A stretch of 23,776 nucleotides of DNA from a virus. The position numbers and the translations under genes are program-made. The notes under the pieces are model-generated. The model was given only the letters and a program-made list of their open reading frames with translations. It did not search any database and was not told the DNA's origin. This document shows positions 16,521 to 23,776 of the stretch, piece by piece (the stretch's first letter is position 1; every line of letters begins with the position of its first letter). The DNA lies in the IMG/VR virus record IMGVR_UViG_3300008459_000403, positions 1 to 23,776 of that record; one strand, written 5' to 3'.

Positions 16521-19500
16521 ATGGCTTTATTAGGAGAAAGTTTTGAACCTTGGGTAAAAGAACAAATTGATTTACGTCAAGATATATTAAGTGGAAAAAA
16601 AGATAATATTGGTAGTTCATTTACTAGAGATCAAGAATTAAAATATACTTTATCTAAATCTCCATTTATACGTTTAACTTCTGGAGTTAATATTGATAGT
16701 GGTGATAGTGGAACAGCTAAAATCCAAAATTTAGGATTCAAAGATGATGCTACTAATTATTTAGGTAATAAATTAGCCTCTAAATATATTTTATTTTCTT
16801 CTAGATTTGATAATGAATTCACTAAGGGTGTTAATTATGAAACATTAAGTCCATCATATGGTTTTTCTTCTGATCCTGAGTATGGATTAGTTCCACCTCC
16901 TGGTATTTTATCAGTAGATGTTAGAGCATTAAATAGAGGTTCATTACGAGAAGCTACTATAAAAATAGTATGTCATAACCTATCACAATTTAAAGTAATT
17001 GATACTTTATTTTTAAAATTAAGATATTCTTTATTATTAGAATGGGGCCATACTGTATATTTTAATAATGATGGTAGTTTAGCTTCTCCTTTAAGTATAC
17101 CTAATATTTCAACTGAATTTTTAAAAGGAGATTTTACTCAAGAAACATTATTGGATAAAATTGAAAGTGAAAAGAAAAAATCATTTGGTAATTATGATGC
17201 GTTTTTTGGTATAATTAAAAATTTTGATTGGCAATTACTTGAAAATGGTAGCTATGATATTACTGTTAAAGCTATTTCTACAGGTGATGTTATTGAATCT
17301 TTAAAAGTTAATACTAATTATCCTTTCTCTAAAAGAACTGAAGGGGATAATCCAGAACCTATATATTTAAAATCTACTTTACATAAAATATTAGGTGATA
17401 TAAGACAAAAAATTAATGATGGAGGACCAGGAGCACCTGGGTATTTAAATGGGTTTAAAACTTCTCCTACAGATAATTCATTAGATACCGGAACAATTAG
17501 TAGTTTTACAGATTTTTTATACAATTATAAAAGAAGTGGAGATAATATAAATGTTACTTCACCAAATGATGATTTAACTACAAATGAAGGATTTAGAATT
17601 TGGTTTGCAAATCTTGAAAAAATAAAAGGTGCAGATGGAAAAGAGATAACAGCTATCCAATATTATATTAAATTAGGAACTTTACTTCGTATTATAGAAT
17701 CATTTTTAATTTATTATGATAAGACTAAAAAAGATGGAACAGATGGAAACAATCCTCCAGTTTTTAAGATAGATCATAATTATAATACTAATTTTTGTTT
17801 AACAACTCTTACTCATTTATCTGTTGACCCTAGAGTATGTATTATACCATTAAGTTATGATTCCAAATTGAATGCCAATTTAGCAGGAGAATATACTAAA
17901 GTTACAAAATTATATAGATATACATTTAATATAACAAGACCTAATAATGAAAAGTGGATAGAAAGTGATGAGGCTTTTGAGAAAGAAGAATTCTTATCAG
18001 AAGATCAAATACCAGAGGGAGTTGAAATAAATAGATTAGCAGAGGTTTATTCTGTCTCTGATATTAATGTTAATAATTTAAATTTTACAAAAAGAATAAC
18101 TGAGAATGCAACTTTAGGTTTCGAAAAAACATTAGATGCACCATTAAGTGATTTAGATAAAACAGATTTAGAAAGTACAAAACAACAAATTAAAAGTATT
18201 TTATCCAATGCATTTTTAAATAATCCCAGAGGTTCTATTGATAATGCTGGACCATATGTTAATGGTTTACTATCAAATGTACAAACTCAATATATTAATG
18301 AAACTGTTAAAAAAGAAGGTCTTGGTACTCTTAATTATTTATTAGGTCTTGACATTAAAGAAAATGTAGATTATAAAGTAAATAGATTCTTAACAGGATA
18401 TGTTGAAATTCCATCTGTATCATATTATAAAAATGAGAACACCGCTGCTATATTAGAAAATTTATATTTAGAACAAGTTAATAATCAAGTAGGAGGAGAT
18501 AATTTATTTAGAAGTACTGATGATGCTTTAAAAGCTAAAACAATGCATATCCAAGTTAATATTGGATATATTATAAAAACTTTAGATAATAATATTGATG
18601 AAGAAGGAAATATCTCAGTCTATGATTTTCTAAAAGAATTAATGTCTGGTATAAAAGGATCTTTATGTAATATAAATGATTTTGAAATTGTTTATGAAGA
18701 AAGTACTAATACATTTTCAATTATAGATAATGCTTTATTAGCTTCACTGTATAAAAATGGAGATGATGCTAGATTCAATATAAATTTGTTAAAAAATAAT
18801 TCTATAGATCCAGATATATCAAATGGTTTTATAAAAGGAAATGGAAGTTTTATTACTAATTTTAGTTTAAAGACAGAATTATTTTCTAGAATAGCGAATA
18901 CTATAGCTATAGGAGCTCAAGCTAATGGTAATACTACTATATCAAACTCAACAGCTTTTAGTGAATTTAATAGAGCATTGACTGATAGAGTATTAACTAC
19001 TAAAGTTAATAAAAATGATCCTGAAGAAAATGATAAAGGAGTAGATATTAAATTTAAACAATTATATAGTAATTATATTAAATTTAGAACAAATTATTTT
19101 ACTAGAATAATAAATGAATCAGATGTTTCTGCAGCTCAAAGATATGTTAGAGAAATAATACAATATGAGTTAGGAGAATATACTAAAAGTAAAAGAATAC
19201 CAGGTGTTGGATTTATTCCTCTAAATCTTCAATTAACAATGGATGGTTTAAGCGGAATGAAAATATATCAAACCTTTGATATAGATGAAACTTTATTACC
19301 TGATGAGTATAAAAGTAGAATTAGATTTATTATTAGAGGAGTTAATCATAAAATAGATAAAAATGGTTGGGAAACATCAGTTGAAACTCTTTCTTTACCT
19401 AAAGAAAAAAAGATAGATTATAGTGTAAAATTAACAACAATCCCAAAGGATGCTTCTGGCGGAATAAAATCAAAAAGAACTCCAACAGCTCCTGTTGGAA

Positions 19501-19955
19501 GTGTTAACGCTAATAGATTAAGAGAAGCTATAAAAAGTGCTGGGTATTTAGATGGACGACCTGAAAAAGGTACTCAATTAGACGATTCTGGGTATGATAT
19601 TTTACCAGCTACAGCGGATGCAGGAATTGCTTTTATTAATGATTTAAAAAAACGGTATCCTACTTATAAAATTATTTTCACAGCAGGGAATGATCTTTGG
19701 CATGTTGAGAATAGTAAAAGTAATATTCACCCATCAGGAAAAGCTCTTGATATTTCTATTGTCGGGGTAGACCAAACTAAAGTTAAAAATCCTACAGGAG
19801 AAAATGCCTATGTTGCTAAACCATATACTGACCTAGAAAAATTACTAATTAATGATATTGCAGCTATAGCTAGGAAATATTTTAAAAGTGTAGGTGATGA
19901 ATATCAATTCCCAGTTAAATGGGCTACAGCAGGACATATACATATGAATATATAA
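16521..19955 (+). CDS. baseplate hub protein with C-terminal M15-like peptidase (tail lysin)
   Basis: 1144 aa, the largest gene here. The N-terminal region includes 'PPPGILSVDVRALNRGSLRE', 'KVIDTLFLKLRYSLLLEWGH' and 'ITVKAISTGDVIESLKVNTN'. I associate this layout with large hub proteins of T4-like phages of Bacteroidota and marine hosts. About residues 920-970 are beta-rich with 'IRFIIRGVNHKIDKNGWETS'. A Ser/Thr/Pro-rich linker follows near 975-995. Residues about 995-1144 look like a D-Ala-D-Ala/L-Ala-D-Glu peptidase of the M15 type: H1070 and D1077 in 'HPSGKALDIS', and H1139/H1141 in 'AGHIHMNI', are the likely zinc ligands. The domain would cut host peptidoglycan at injection, as T4 gp5 lysozyme does by another chemistry. 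Confidence 0.75.
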   Translation: MALLGESFEPWVKEQIDLRQDILSGKKDNIGSSFTRDQELKYTLSKSPFIRLTSGVNIDSGDSGTAKIQNLGFKDDATNYLGNKLASKYILFSSRFDNEFTKGVNYETLSPSYGFSSDPEYGLVPPPGILSVDVRALNRGSLREATIKIVCHNLSQFKVIDTLFLKLRYSLLLEWGHTVYFNNDGSLASPLSIPNISTEFLKGDFTQETLLDKIESEKKKSFGNYDAFFGIIKNFDWQLLENGSYDITVKAISTGDVIESLKVNTNYPFSKRTEGDNPEPIYLKSTLHKILGDIRQKINDGGPGAPGYLNGFKTSPTDNSLDTGTISSFTDFLYNYKRSGDNINVTSPNDDLTTNEGFRIWFANLEKIKGADGKEITAIQYYIKLGTLLRIIESFLIYYDKTKKDGTDGNNPPVFKIDHNYNTNFCLTTLTHLSVDPRVCIIPLSYDSKLNANLAGEYTKVTKLYRYTFNITRPNNEKWIESDEAFEKEEFLSEDQIPEGVEINRLAEVYSVSDINVNNLNFTKRITENATLGFEKTLDAPLSDLDKTDLESTKQQIKSILSNAFLNNPRGSIDNAGPYVNGLLSNVQTQYINETVKKEGLGTLNYLLGLDIKENVDYKVNRFLTGYVEIPSVSYYKNENTAAILENLYLEQVNNQVGGDNLFRSTDDALKAKTMHIQVNIGYIIKTLDNNIDEEGNISVYDFLKELMSGIKGSLCNINDFEIVYEESTNTFSIIDNALLASLYKNGDDARFNINLLKNNSIDPDISNGFIKGNGSFITNFSLKTELFSRIANTIAIGAQANGNTTISNSTAFSEFNRALTDRVLTTKVNKNDPEENDKGVDIKFKQLYSNYIKFRTNYFTRIINESDVSAAQRYVREIIQYELGEYTKSKRIPGVGFIPLNLQLTMDGLSGMKIYQTFDIDETLLPDEYKSRIRFIIRGVNHKIDKNGWETSVETLSLPKEKKIDYSVKLTTIPKDASGGIKSKRTPTAPVGSVNANRLREAIKSAGYLDGRPEKGTQLDDSGYDILPATADAGIAFINDLKKRYPTYKIIFTAGNDLWHVENSKSNIHPSGKALDISIVGVDQTKVKNPTGENAYVAKPYTDLEKLLINDIAAIARKYFKSVGDEYQFPVKWATAGHIHMNI

Positions 19956-19964
19956 ATTAATATT

Positions 19965-20498
19965 ATGGCTTATATTCCTAAAAATAAGATACAAACTAAT
20001 CTTTATACATCTGGAGGAGAGTATGCTTATGCTTCTGATTTAAAAAATTATATAGGATATTATTATAAATTATATAATGGAAAATTCTTTACAGGTAAAA
20101 CTCCTGATGAATTAGATTCTAAAGAATTAACATATACACCATTTATTGATGGAGGAAACGCAGTTCCATTACCATTAATTATTCCTTATAATCCTCTTTT
20201 ACCTACAGAACAAGATTATCAAATAGGTCAATTTACAAGATACTTTAATATTAAAAGAAACCAAACTATTTTTACAGAGATTTCTAAAGAAACATATAAT
20301 GATTTTAAACAACAAAATTCTAATATACCTTGGAAATTATACAGAGTATTCTCATTATCATGGGTTTTAAAAGGAAACATTGATAATGTAGCTCAAGTTA
20401 ATAAAAACATAACTGAATTAACAGAGGCAAAAGAAAAAGTATTAGGATTAAGTCTATATCTAAAAGAAAATTGGACCCAATATTATAAACCCCTTTAA
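19965..20498 (+). CDS. conserved baseplate-region protein of unknown function
   Basis: 177 aa. It begins 'MAYIPKNKIQTNLYTSGGEY', followed by 'YIGYYYKLYNGKFFTGKTPD', then 'DYQIGQFTRYFNIKRNQ', 'IPWKLYRVFSLSWVLKG' and a C-terminal 'LSLYLKENWTQYY'. It is rich in Tyr and Asn, with no enzymatic motif. I recognise this arrangement (a YTSGxE start, a Y-x-G-Y-Y-x-x-Y-x-G-K strand pair, then RYF) from T4-like phages, always beside baseplate genes and annotated as hypothetical or structural. It is the last gene of the structural block; a promoter of the other type follows. It is probably a virion protein, perhaps a wedge or fibre connector. Confidence 0.6.
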   Translation: MAYIPKNKIQTNLYTSGGEYAYASDLKNYIGYYYKLYNGKFFTGKTPDELDSKELTYTPFIDGGNAVPLPLIIPYNPLLPTEQDYQIGQFTRYFNIKRNQTIFTEISKETYNDFKQQNSNIPWKLYRVFSLSWVLKGNIDNVAQVNKNITELTEAKEKVLGLSLYLKENWTQYYKPL

Positions 20499-20505
20499 AA
20501 AATAG

Positions 20506-20535
20506 TTTGGCCTCCAAAATATAATTACTATATTA
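20506..20535 (+). promoter_or_regulatory. candidate early/middle promoter of the polymerase gene
   Basis: TTTGGC (20506-20511) and TATATT (20529-20534) are separated by 17 bases, within the longer shared string AGTTTGGCCT. The only similar arrangement in the window is before the gp32 gene. An A tract (TTTAAAAAAT) lies just upstream. The predicted transcript would start about 15-20 bases before ATG 20558. Confidence 0.5.
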
Positions 20536-20557
20536 GAGCTAATAAGGGTTACAAAAT

Positions 20558-21838
20558 ATGTTTTGGATTATAGAAAATAAAGAGCAGTTAGAAACGTTTT
20601 ATCTCAATGAATACAAGGAGGTGTTTGTAGAGATTATTCCGTTCCATAATAATATACATCCTATATTAAACAATGTCTCTCTAATCTATATCAGGCCTTT
20701 AACAGATACTAAAGGATACATAATATGTGTTGATCATAGTGAAACATTATCTGTAGGTGAAACTTATATTAAACGTCTATTCCAACAATTAGAAACAATT
20801 TACGTTCGAGATAAAAAATCGTTTCTATATTATTTCCAGCTAAACAAAGTAATAGACATTTCCTCAATCAAATGTGTAGAAACACCTAAACTACCTATAT
20901 TTGATATCTTCTACAGACAACATCCAAATAAAACAGATATAAATAAAATTATACCCATAGTTAAACATTATGAGGTATGTGAGAATATTTATCACCAGCT
21001 AAAAGAAGTATTAGAGGCTCCTAAACCAGAATATGTAAAGTTCTATAATAAAGGAGCATTAGCTTTCTTTGGTATTGAGAAAAAGGGAATAAAAATAAAC
21101 ACAGATAAATTCTATAAATTTTATGAACCTAACAATGACATCTATTCTGTACAAGATGATATCATATACACACAATATAACCTCAATACTACAACGAGAA
21201 GACCTTCTAATGCTTTCAATGGCATTAACTTTGCTGCTCTAAATAAAGACAATCACTCTAGAGCAAGTCTAATCCCACGTAATAATGAATTTATTGAAAT
21301 TGATATCTCAGCTTATCACCCAACACTCGCAGGGCGTCTTGTCAATCATACGTTTGATAATCCTGATATTCATTCTGACTTTGCTCAAATGTATGGGGTA
21401 AGTTATGCTGAAGCAAAAGAATTAACATTCAAACAATTATATGGAGGTATTTTCAAAGAATACCAACATTTAGAATTTTTCCAGAAAGTACAAAATCATA
21501 TTACTACTCAATGGGAATTATTTAATAATCAAGGTTATATAGATGTTCCTGTTTCTAATTATAGATTTGAAAAAGATAAATTGGATAATATGAATCCACA
21601 AAAACTTTTCAACTATACCTTGCAAAATTTAGAAACCTCTATTAACATACAGATATTACTAAAAATACATAAAATATTACTTAATAAGTACAGTAAAGTG
21701 GTTTTATACACATACGATTCATTTCTTATAGATTGGGATGAAGATGAGGAGGATGTTTTAGATCAACTAAAATCCATATTTAACGAGATGAATTTATCAA
21801 TTAAAATTAATAGAGGAAAAAATTATGACTTTAAATAA
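20558..21838 (+). CDS. family-A-like DNA polymerase (divergent, short)
   Basis: 426 aa. The C-terminal half carries PolA-type motifs: 'TTTRRPSNAFNGINFAALNK' (211-230), 'SRASLIP' with R235, motif A 'EIDISAYHP' with D249, motif B as K287-x3-F291-x3-Y295-G, and motif C 'LYTYDSFLI' with D387. Both metal-binding Asp are thus present. Motif B has Tyr283 where Taq has Arg659, and motif C reads YDS instead of HDE. Residues 1-200 may be a remnant exonuclease-type domain, but I see no DxE triad. Family A members of this size are far shorter than Pol I. It could be the replicase, replacing the family B gp43 of T4, or an accessory polymerase. It overlaps the next gene by 14 bases and lies near gp32 and uvsX. 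Confidence 0.75.
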   Translation: MFWIIENKEQLETFYLNEYKEVFVEIIPFHNNIHPILNNVSLIYIRPLTDTKGYIICVDHSETLSVGETYIKRLFQQLETIYVRDKKSFLYYFQLNKVIDISSIKCVETPKLPIFDIFYRQHPNKTDINKIIPIVKHYEVCENIYHQLKEVLEAPKPEYVKFYNKGALAFFGIEKKGIKINTDKFYKFYEPNNDIYSVQDDIIYTQYNLNTTTRRPSNAFNGINFAALNKDNHSRASLIPRNNEFIEIDISAYHPTLAGRLVNHTFDNPDIHSDFAQMYGVSYAEAKELTFKQLYGGIFKEYQHLEFFQKVQNHITTQWELFNNQGYIDVPVSNYRFEKDKLDNMNPQKLFNYTLQNLETSINIQILLKIHKILLNKYSKVVLYTYDSFLIDWDEDEEDVLDQLKSIFNEMNLSIKINRGKNYDFK

Positions 21839-22271
21839 TAGTTATCATACGTATGACATGGACATACACACAATTTTTAAAGATCTGAATAACAAATTAT
21901 TCTGTACGTTTACACCAGAAGATGGGCTTGAAACGTTAGTAGAAAATATCGCATCTTCTTATACTATCATGTATAATAAAATGTTTGTGCTTTTTGTTAA
22001 GAGCACGAACGAGTATGTTGTCACTTATAATGTTGATCAAGGCAACATCAGTTCAATTCCTGAAAATACAATTTTAGTTCACCGTAAAAAAGAAACTAAT
22101 TCGCTTTATACTATCAATGCTATAAATGAATTAATAAAGAAATTAAATGGTGGTGTAGTAGATACTTCTTATAGAATCAACTGGCAACACTATCGTAATT
22201 GTATTTTACTTACCCAACACAATGAGTTAAAGCAACTTAATACAAAAGTGCACTCTATAATAGAGCTTTAA
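21825..22271 (+). CDS. unknown protein coupled to the DNA polymerase gene
   Basis: 148 aa from ATG 21825, inside the last codons of the polymerase gene and preceded by AGAGG about 8 bases away. A second ATG at 21858 (residue 12) is also possible. Visible segments are 'MFVLFVKSTNEYVVTYNVDQ', 'ENTILVHRKKETNSLYTINA', 'LNELIKKL'-like helix near 105-112, and 'YRINWQHYRNCILLTQ'. The mix of strands and helix suggests a small globular protein of about 17 kDa. I recall relatives beside replication genes in other phages but no function. The overlap suggests coupled synthesis with, and perhaps binding to, the polymerase. No nuclease, ATPase or DNA-binding motif is visible. Confidence 0.65.
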   Translation: MTLNNSYHTYDMDIHTIFKDLNNKLFCTFTPEDGLETLVENIASSYTIMYNKMFVLFVKSTNEYVVTYNVDQGNISSIPENTILVHRKKETNSLYTINAINELIKKLNGGVVDTSYRINWQHYRNCILLTQHNELKQLNTKVHSIIEL

Positions 22272-22279
22272 TATTTATA
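22272..22279 (+). promoter_or_regulatory. late-type promoter box at the start of the gp32 leader
   Basis: ATATTTATA begins at the last base of the preceding stop codon, followed by ATAAACACAAAG. It is 152 bases before the gp32 start, unlike the 10-26 base spacing elsewhere. T4 gene 32 is also transcribed from several promoters of different timing. Confidence 0.5.
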
Positions 22280-22431
22280 ATAAACACAAAGGTGTTTATA
22301 CTGGTTAACTACCGTTAAATTTTACAACACAAATAAAAATAAAGGCATTTTAAGCTTATTTAAAAGCAGTTTGGCCTAATAAACAAAGTGTAATATATTA
22401 TAATAACAAATTAAAAACCAAAATTAAATTT
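22280..22431 (+). other. long untranslated leader of the gp32-like gene
   Basis: This is the longest gene-free stretch in the window. It holds no credible open frame. Two inverted repeats are visible: TTAAC-TACC-GTTAA (22305-22318) and GC(A)TTTTAA-GCTTAT-TTAAAAGC (22345-22367, an 8-bp stem with one bulged A). The last 30 bases before the start are A/T only apart from a few C. T4 gp32 represses its own translation by binding an A/U-rich leader next to a pseudoknot, so a similar role is possible but not shown. Confidence 0.4.
22370..22400 (+). promoter_or_regulatory. candidate early/middle promoter of the gp32 gene
   Basis: TTTGGC (22370-22375) and TATATT (22394-22399) are separated by 18 bases. 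The shared string AGTTTGGCCT starts at 22368, directly after the 8-bp hairpin. An A tract (TTTAAAA) lies just upstream, as at the polymerase gene. The start codon is 32 bases beyond the -10-like box. Confidence 0.5.
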
Positions 22432-23274
22432 ATGGACATTAATGCAATTAAACAGAGACTAAGTTCTCTACAATCGTCTAATTCTTCTGGTAAGAAAGAA
22501 AAAATCGATTATTCCAAGTACTATTGGAAACCAAAACAAGAGGGTAAATATCAAATTCGTTTTGTACCGTCGGTACTCGACCCTCAAAATCCATTTAAAG
22601 AAGTGTTTGTACACTATGGATTCTCTAAATTTCCTACTTATGCCTTAACTAACTGGGGTGAAAAAGATCCTATTGTTGAAATGGCAGCTCAACTCCGCAA
22701 TGCTGGTGGTTCTGACAACTACAAATTGGCTAAGAAATTAGATCCAAAAATGAGAGTGTTCGCACCTGTAATTGTTAGAGGTGAAGAAGAAAAAGGCGTT
22801 CGTCTTTGGGAATTTGGAAAAGAAATTTATATGCAATTATTAGGTATTGCAGAGGATGAAGATTATGGAGATTTTACTTCAATCACAGAAGGTCGTGACT
22901 TCACAGTTGAGGCTGTTATGGGTGATATTGGAGGTCGTCAAGGTCTAAAATCATCAATTCGTATCAAACCTAAAACTACAGCATTAGGAACTGATAAAAC
23001 TATTATCAAAGAATGGTTAACTAACCAACCTGATGTATTACAACTTCAAAGAAAATCAACTTTTGAAGATATCAAAGGAATGTTATATAGTTTCTTAAAT
23101 CCAGAAGCAGAAGCATCTGAAGGTGAAACAACACCTGCTGCATCTGAAGATGAAGATACAAATGACTTGCCATGGGAAGATAAAAAACCAGCAACAAACA
23201 ATTACGCTGTTAAAAATACAGGTAAAGTAACTAAAGCTGACAAGTTCGATTCAGTATTCGAAGACGAAGAATAA
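22432..23274 (+). CDS. gp32-like single-stranded DNA-binding protein
   Basis: 280 aa, against 301 in T4. The N-terminus (DINAIKQRLSSLQ) is a short basic helix like the cooperativity (LAST-type) arm of gp32. The core contains 'YYWKPKQEGKYQIRFVPSVL', 'PFKEVFVHYGF' and 'KMRVFAPVIVRGEEEKGVRL', in the order seen in T4 gp32. Residues about 225-280 are acidic and low-complexity, ending in 'FDSVFEDEE', the tail that in T4 contacts polymerase, helicase loader and UvsY. The protein has no cysteine, so the His-Cys3 zinc site of T4 gp32 is absent. It coats single strands in replication and recombination. It stands between polymerase and uvsX genes, with a long leader that may carry its control. Confidence 0.9.
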   Translation: MDINAIKQRLSSLQSSNSSGKKEKIDYSKYYWKPKQEGKYQIRFVPSVLDPQNPFKEVFVHYGFSKFPTYALTNWGEKDPIVEMAAQLRNAGGSDNYKLAKKLDPKMRVFAPVIVRGEEEKGVRLWEFGKEIYMQLLGIAEDEDYGDFTSITEGRDFTVEAVMGDIGGRQGLKSSIRIKPKTTALGTDKTIIKEWLTNQPDVLQLQRKSTFEDIKGMLYSFLNPEAEASEGETTPAASEDEDTNDLPWEDKKPATNNYAVKNTGKVTKADKFDSVFEDEE

Positions 23275-23294
23275 TCAATTAAATTATACAACTA

Positions 23295-23776
23295 ATGGCC
23301 AAAAAGAAAGAATCTTTAATGACAGCAGTCTCTGAAGAAATTAAGTCTAATTTTAACTTAGACAAATTCAAAGAGAAAAAGCTATTAAATAGCACTGTCA
23401 AGTTTAAAGAGCAGAAATGGATTCCATTTTCTAAAGCTCTACAAGATTCAGTTTCGATTCCAGGTGCGCCAGTAGGTCATATTACTCTATTAAGAGGACA
23501 CAGTAACACAGGTAAAACAACAGCTTTACTTGAGTTGGCAATAAATGCCCAGAAAATGGGCATTTTGCCTGTGTTCATTATTACAGAGATGAAATGGTCT
23601 TGGGAACACGCTAAACAAATGGGATTCCAAATTGAAGACGTCGTTGACGAATCAACAGGAGAAATTATAGACTATAAAGGTTTTTTCCTTTATACTGACC
23701 GAAGCAAATTAGGCACTATTGAAGATGTAGCTGGGTTTATAGCAGACTTATTAGATGAACAGAAAAAAGGTAATTT
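23295..23776 (+). CDS. uvsX: UvsX/RecA-like recombinase (5' part, runs off the window)
   Basis: The first 160 residues are present; the gene continues past 23776. It starts at ATG 23295, 20 bases after the gp32 stop. A Walker A motif GHSNTGKTT spans residues 68-76, with K74. It is followed by 'PVFIITEMKWSWEHAKQMGF' (92-111), which parallels RecA 'FIDAEHALDPIYARKLGV', with E98 in place of the catalytic Glu. The spacing and the two-part N-terminus fit the UvsX branch of phage recombinases rather than a DnaB-type helicase, but Walker B and the DNA-binding loops are outside the window. UvsX forms filaments on gp32-coated single strands and drives strand invasion for recombination-dependent replication. 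No box is visible between the two genes, so they are probably co-transcribed. Confidence 0.85.
   Translation, partial: MAKKKESLMTAVSEEIKSNFNLDKFKEKKLLNSTVKFKEQKWIPFSKALQDSVSIPGAPVGHITLLRGHSNTGKTTALLELAINAQKMGILPVFIITEMKWSWEHAKQMGFQIEDVVDESTGEIIDYKGFFLYTDRSKLGTIEDVAGFIADLLDEQKKGN

Overview
The window is part of the genome of a contractile-tailed, T4-like bacteriophage (class Caudoviricetes, myovirus morphology). All genes are on the + strand and closely packed. The DNA is AT-rich (roughly 30% G+C by eye) and almost every stop codon is TAA. The best anchors are a tail sheath (gp18 type), a tail tube (gp19 type), a gp26-family tail protein, a gp53/LysM wedge protein, a gp15-type sheath stabiliser, a gp32-type single-strand binding protein and a UvsX/RecA-type recombinase. 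Start codons are preceded by A-rich leaders with no Shine-Dalgarno sequence. Together with a Bacteroidota-style adhesin domain in one fibre gene, this suggests, without proving, a host in the Bacteroidota (Flavobacteriia or relatives).

Layout. 1-1343: the end of an unidentified gene, then a gp15-like tail terminator/sheath stabiliser. 1346-8580: a 7 kb cassette of three large fibre/adhesin-like proteins (663, 730 and 841 aa) and two small proteins of unknown function. 8633-10880: sheath and tube, closed by a strong intrinsic terminator. 10960-11959: a gp26-family protein whose 3' end overlaps a second reading frame at a run of seven T; this looks like a tail-assembly-chaperone frameshift pair. 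12000-20498: tape measure, a 58-aa protein, a baseplate/tube-junction candidate, gp53-like wedge, a 1144-aa hub protein ending in a zinc peptidase domain, and a conserved unknown. 20558-22271: a small family-A-like DNA polymerase and a coupled unknown. 22432-23776: gp32-like SSB and the start of uvsX.

How it works together. The first 20.5 kb would build the tail: the tube polymerises on the baseplate around the tape measure, the sheath assembles outside, the gp15-like protein caps the top, fibres recognise the host, and the peptidase on the hub probably cuts peptidoglycan during injection. The last 3.3 kb is replication and recombination. The two blocks have different upstream signals. An exact ATATTTATA box lies just before six structural transcription units and once before the gp32 leader. 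A TTTGGCCT-N15/16-TATATTA pair lies before the polymerase and gp32 genes.

The most notable items are the putative +1/-2 frameshift between tube and tape measure, the ATATTTATA box (the reverse complement of the T4 late promoter core), the family-A-like polymerase with altered motifs, and an uninterrupted array of 28 fourteen-residue HAEG repeats. No tRNA, CRISPR, insertion sequence or attachment site was seen, and there is no gene-free stretch longer than about 160 bases.
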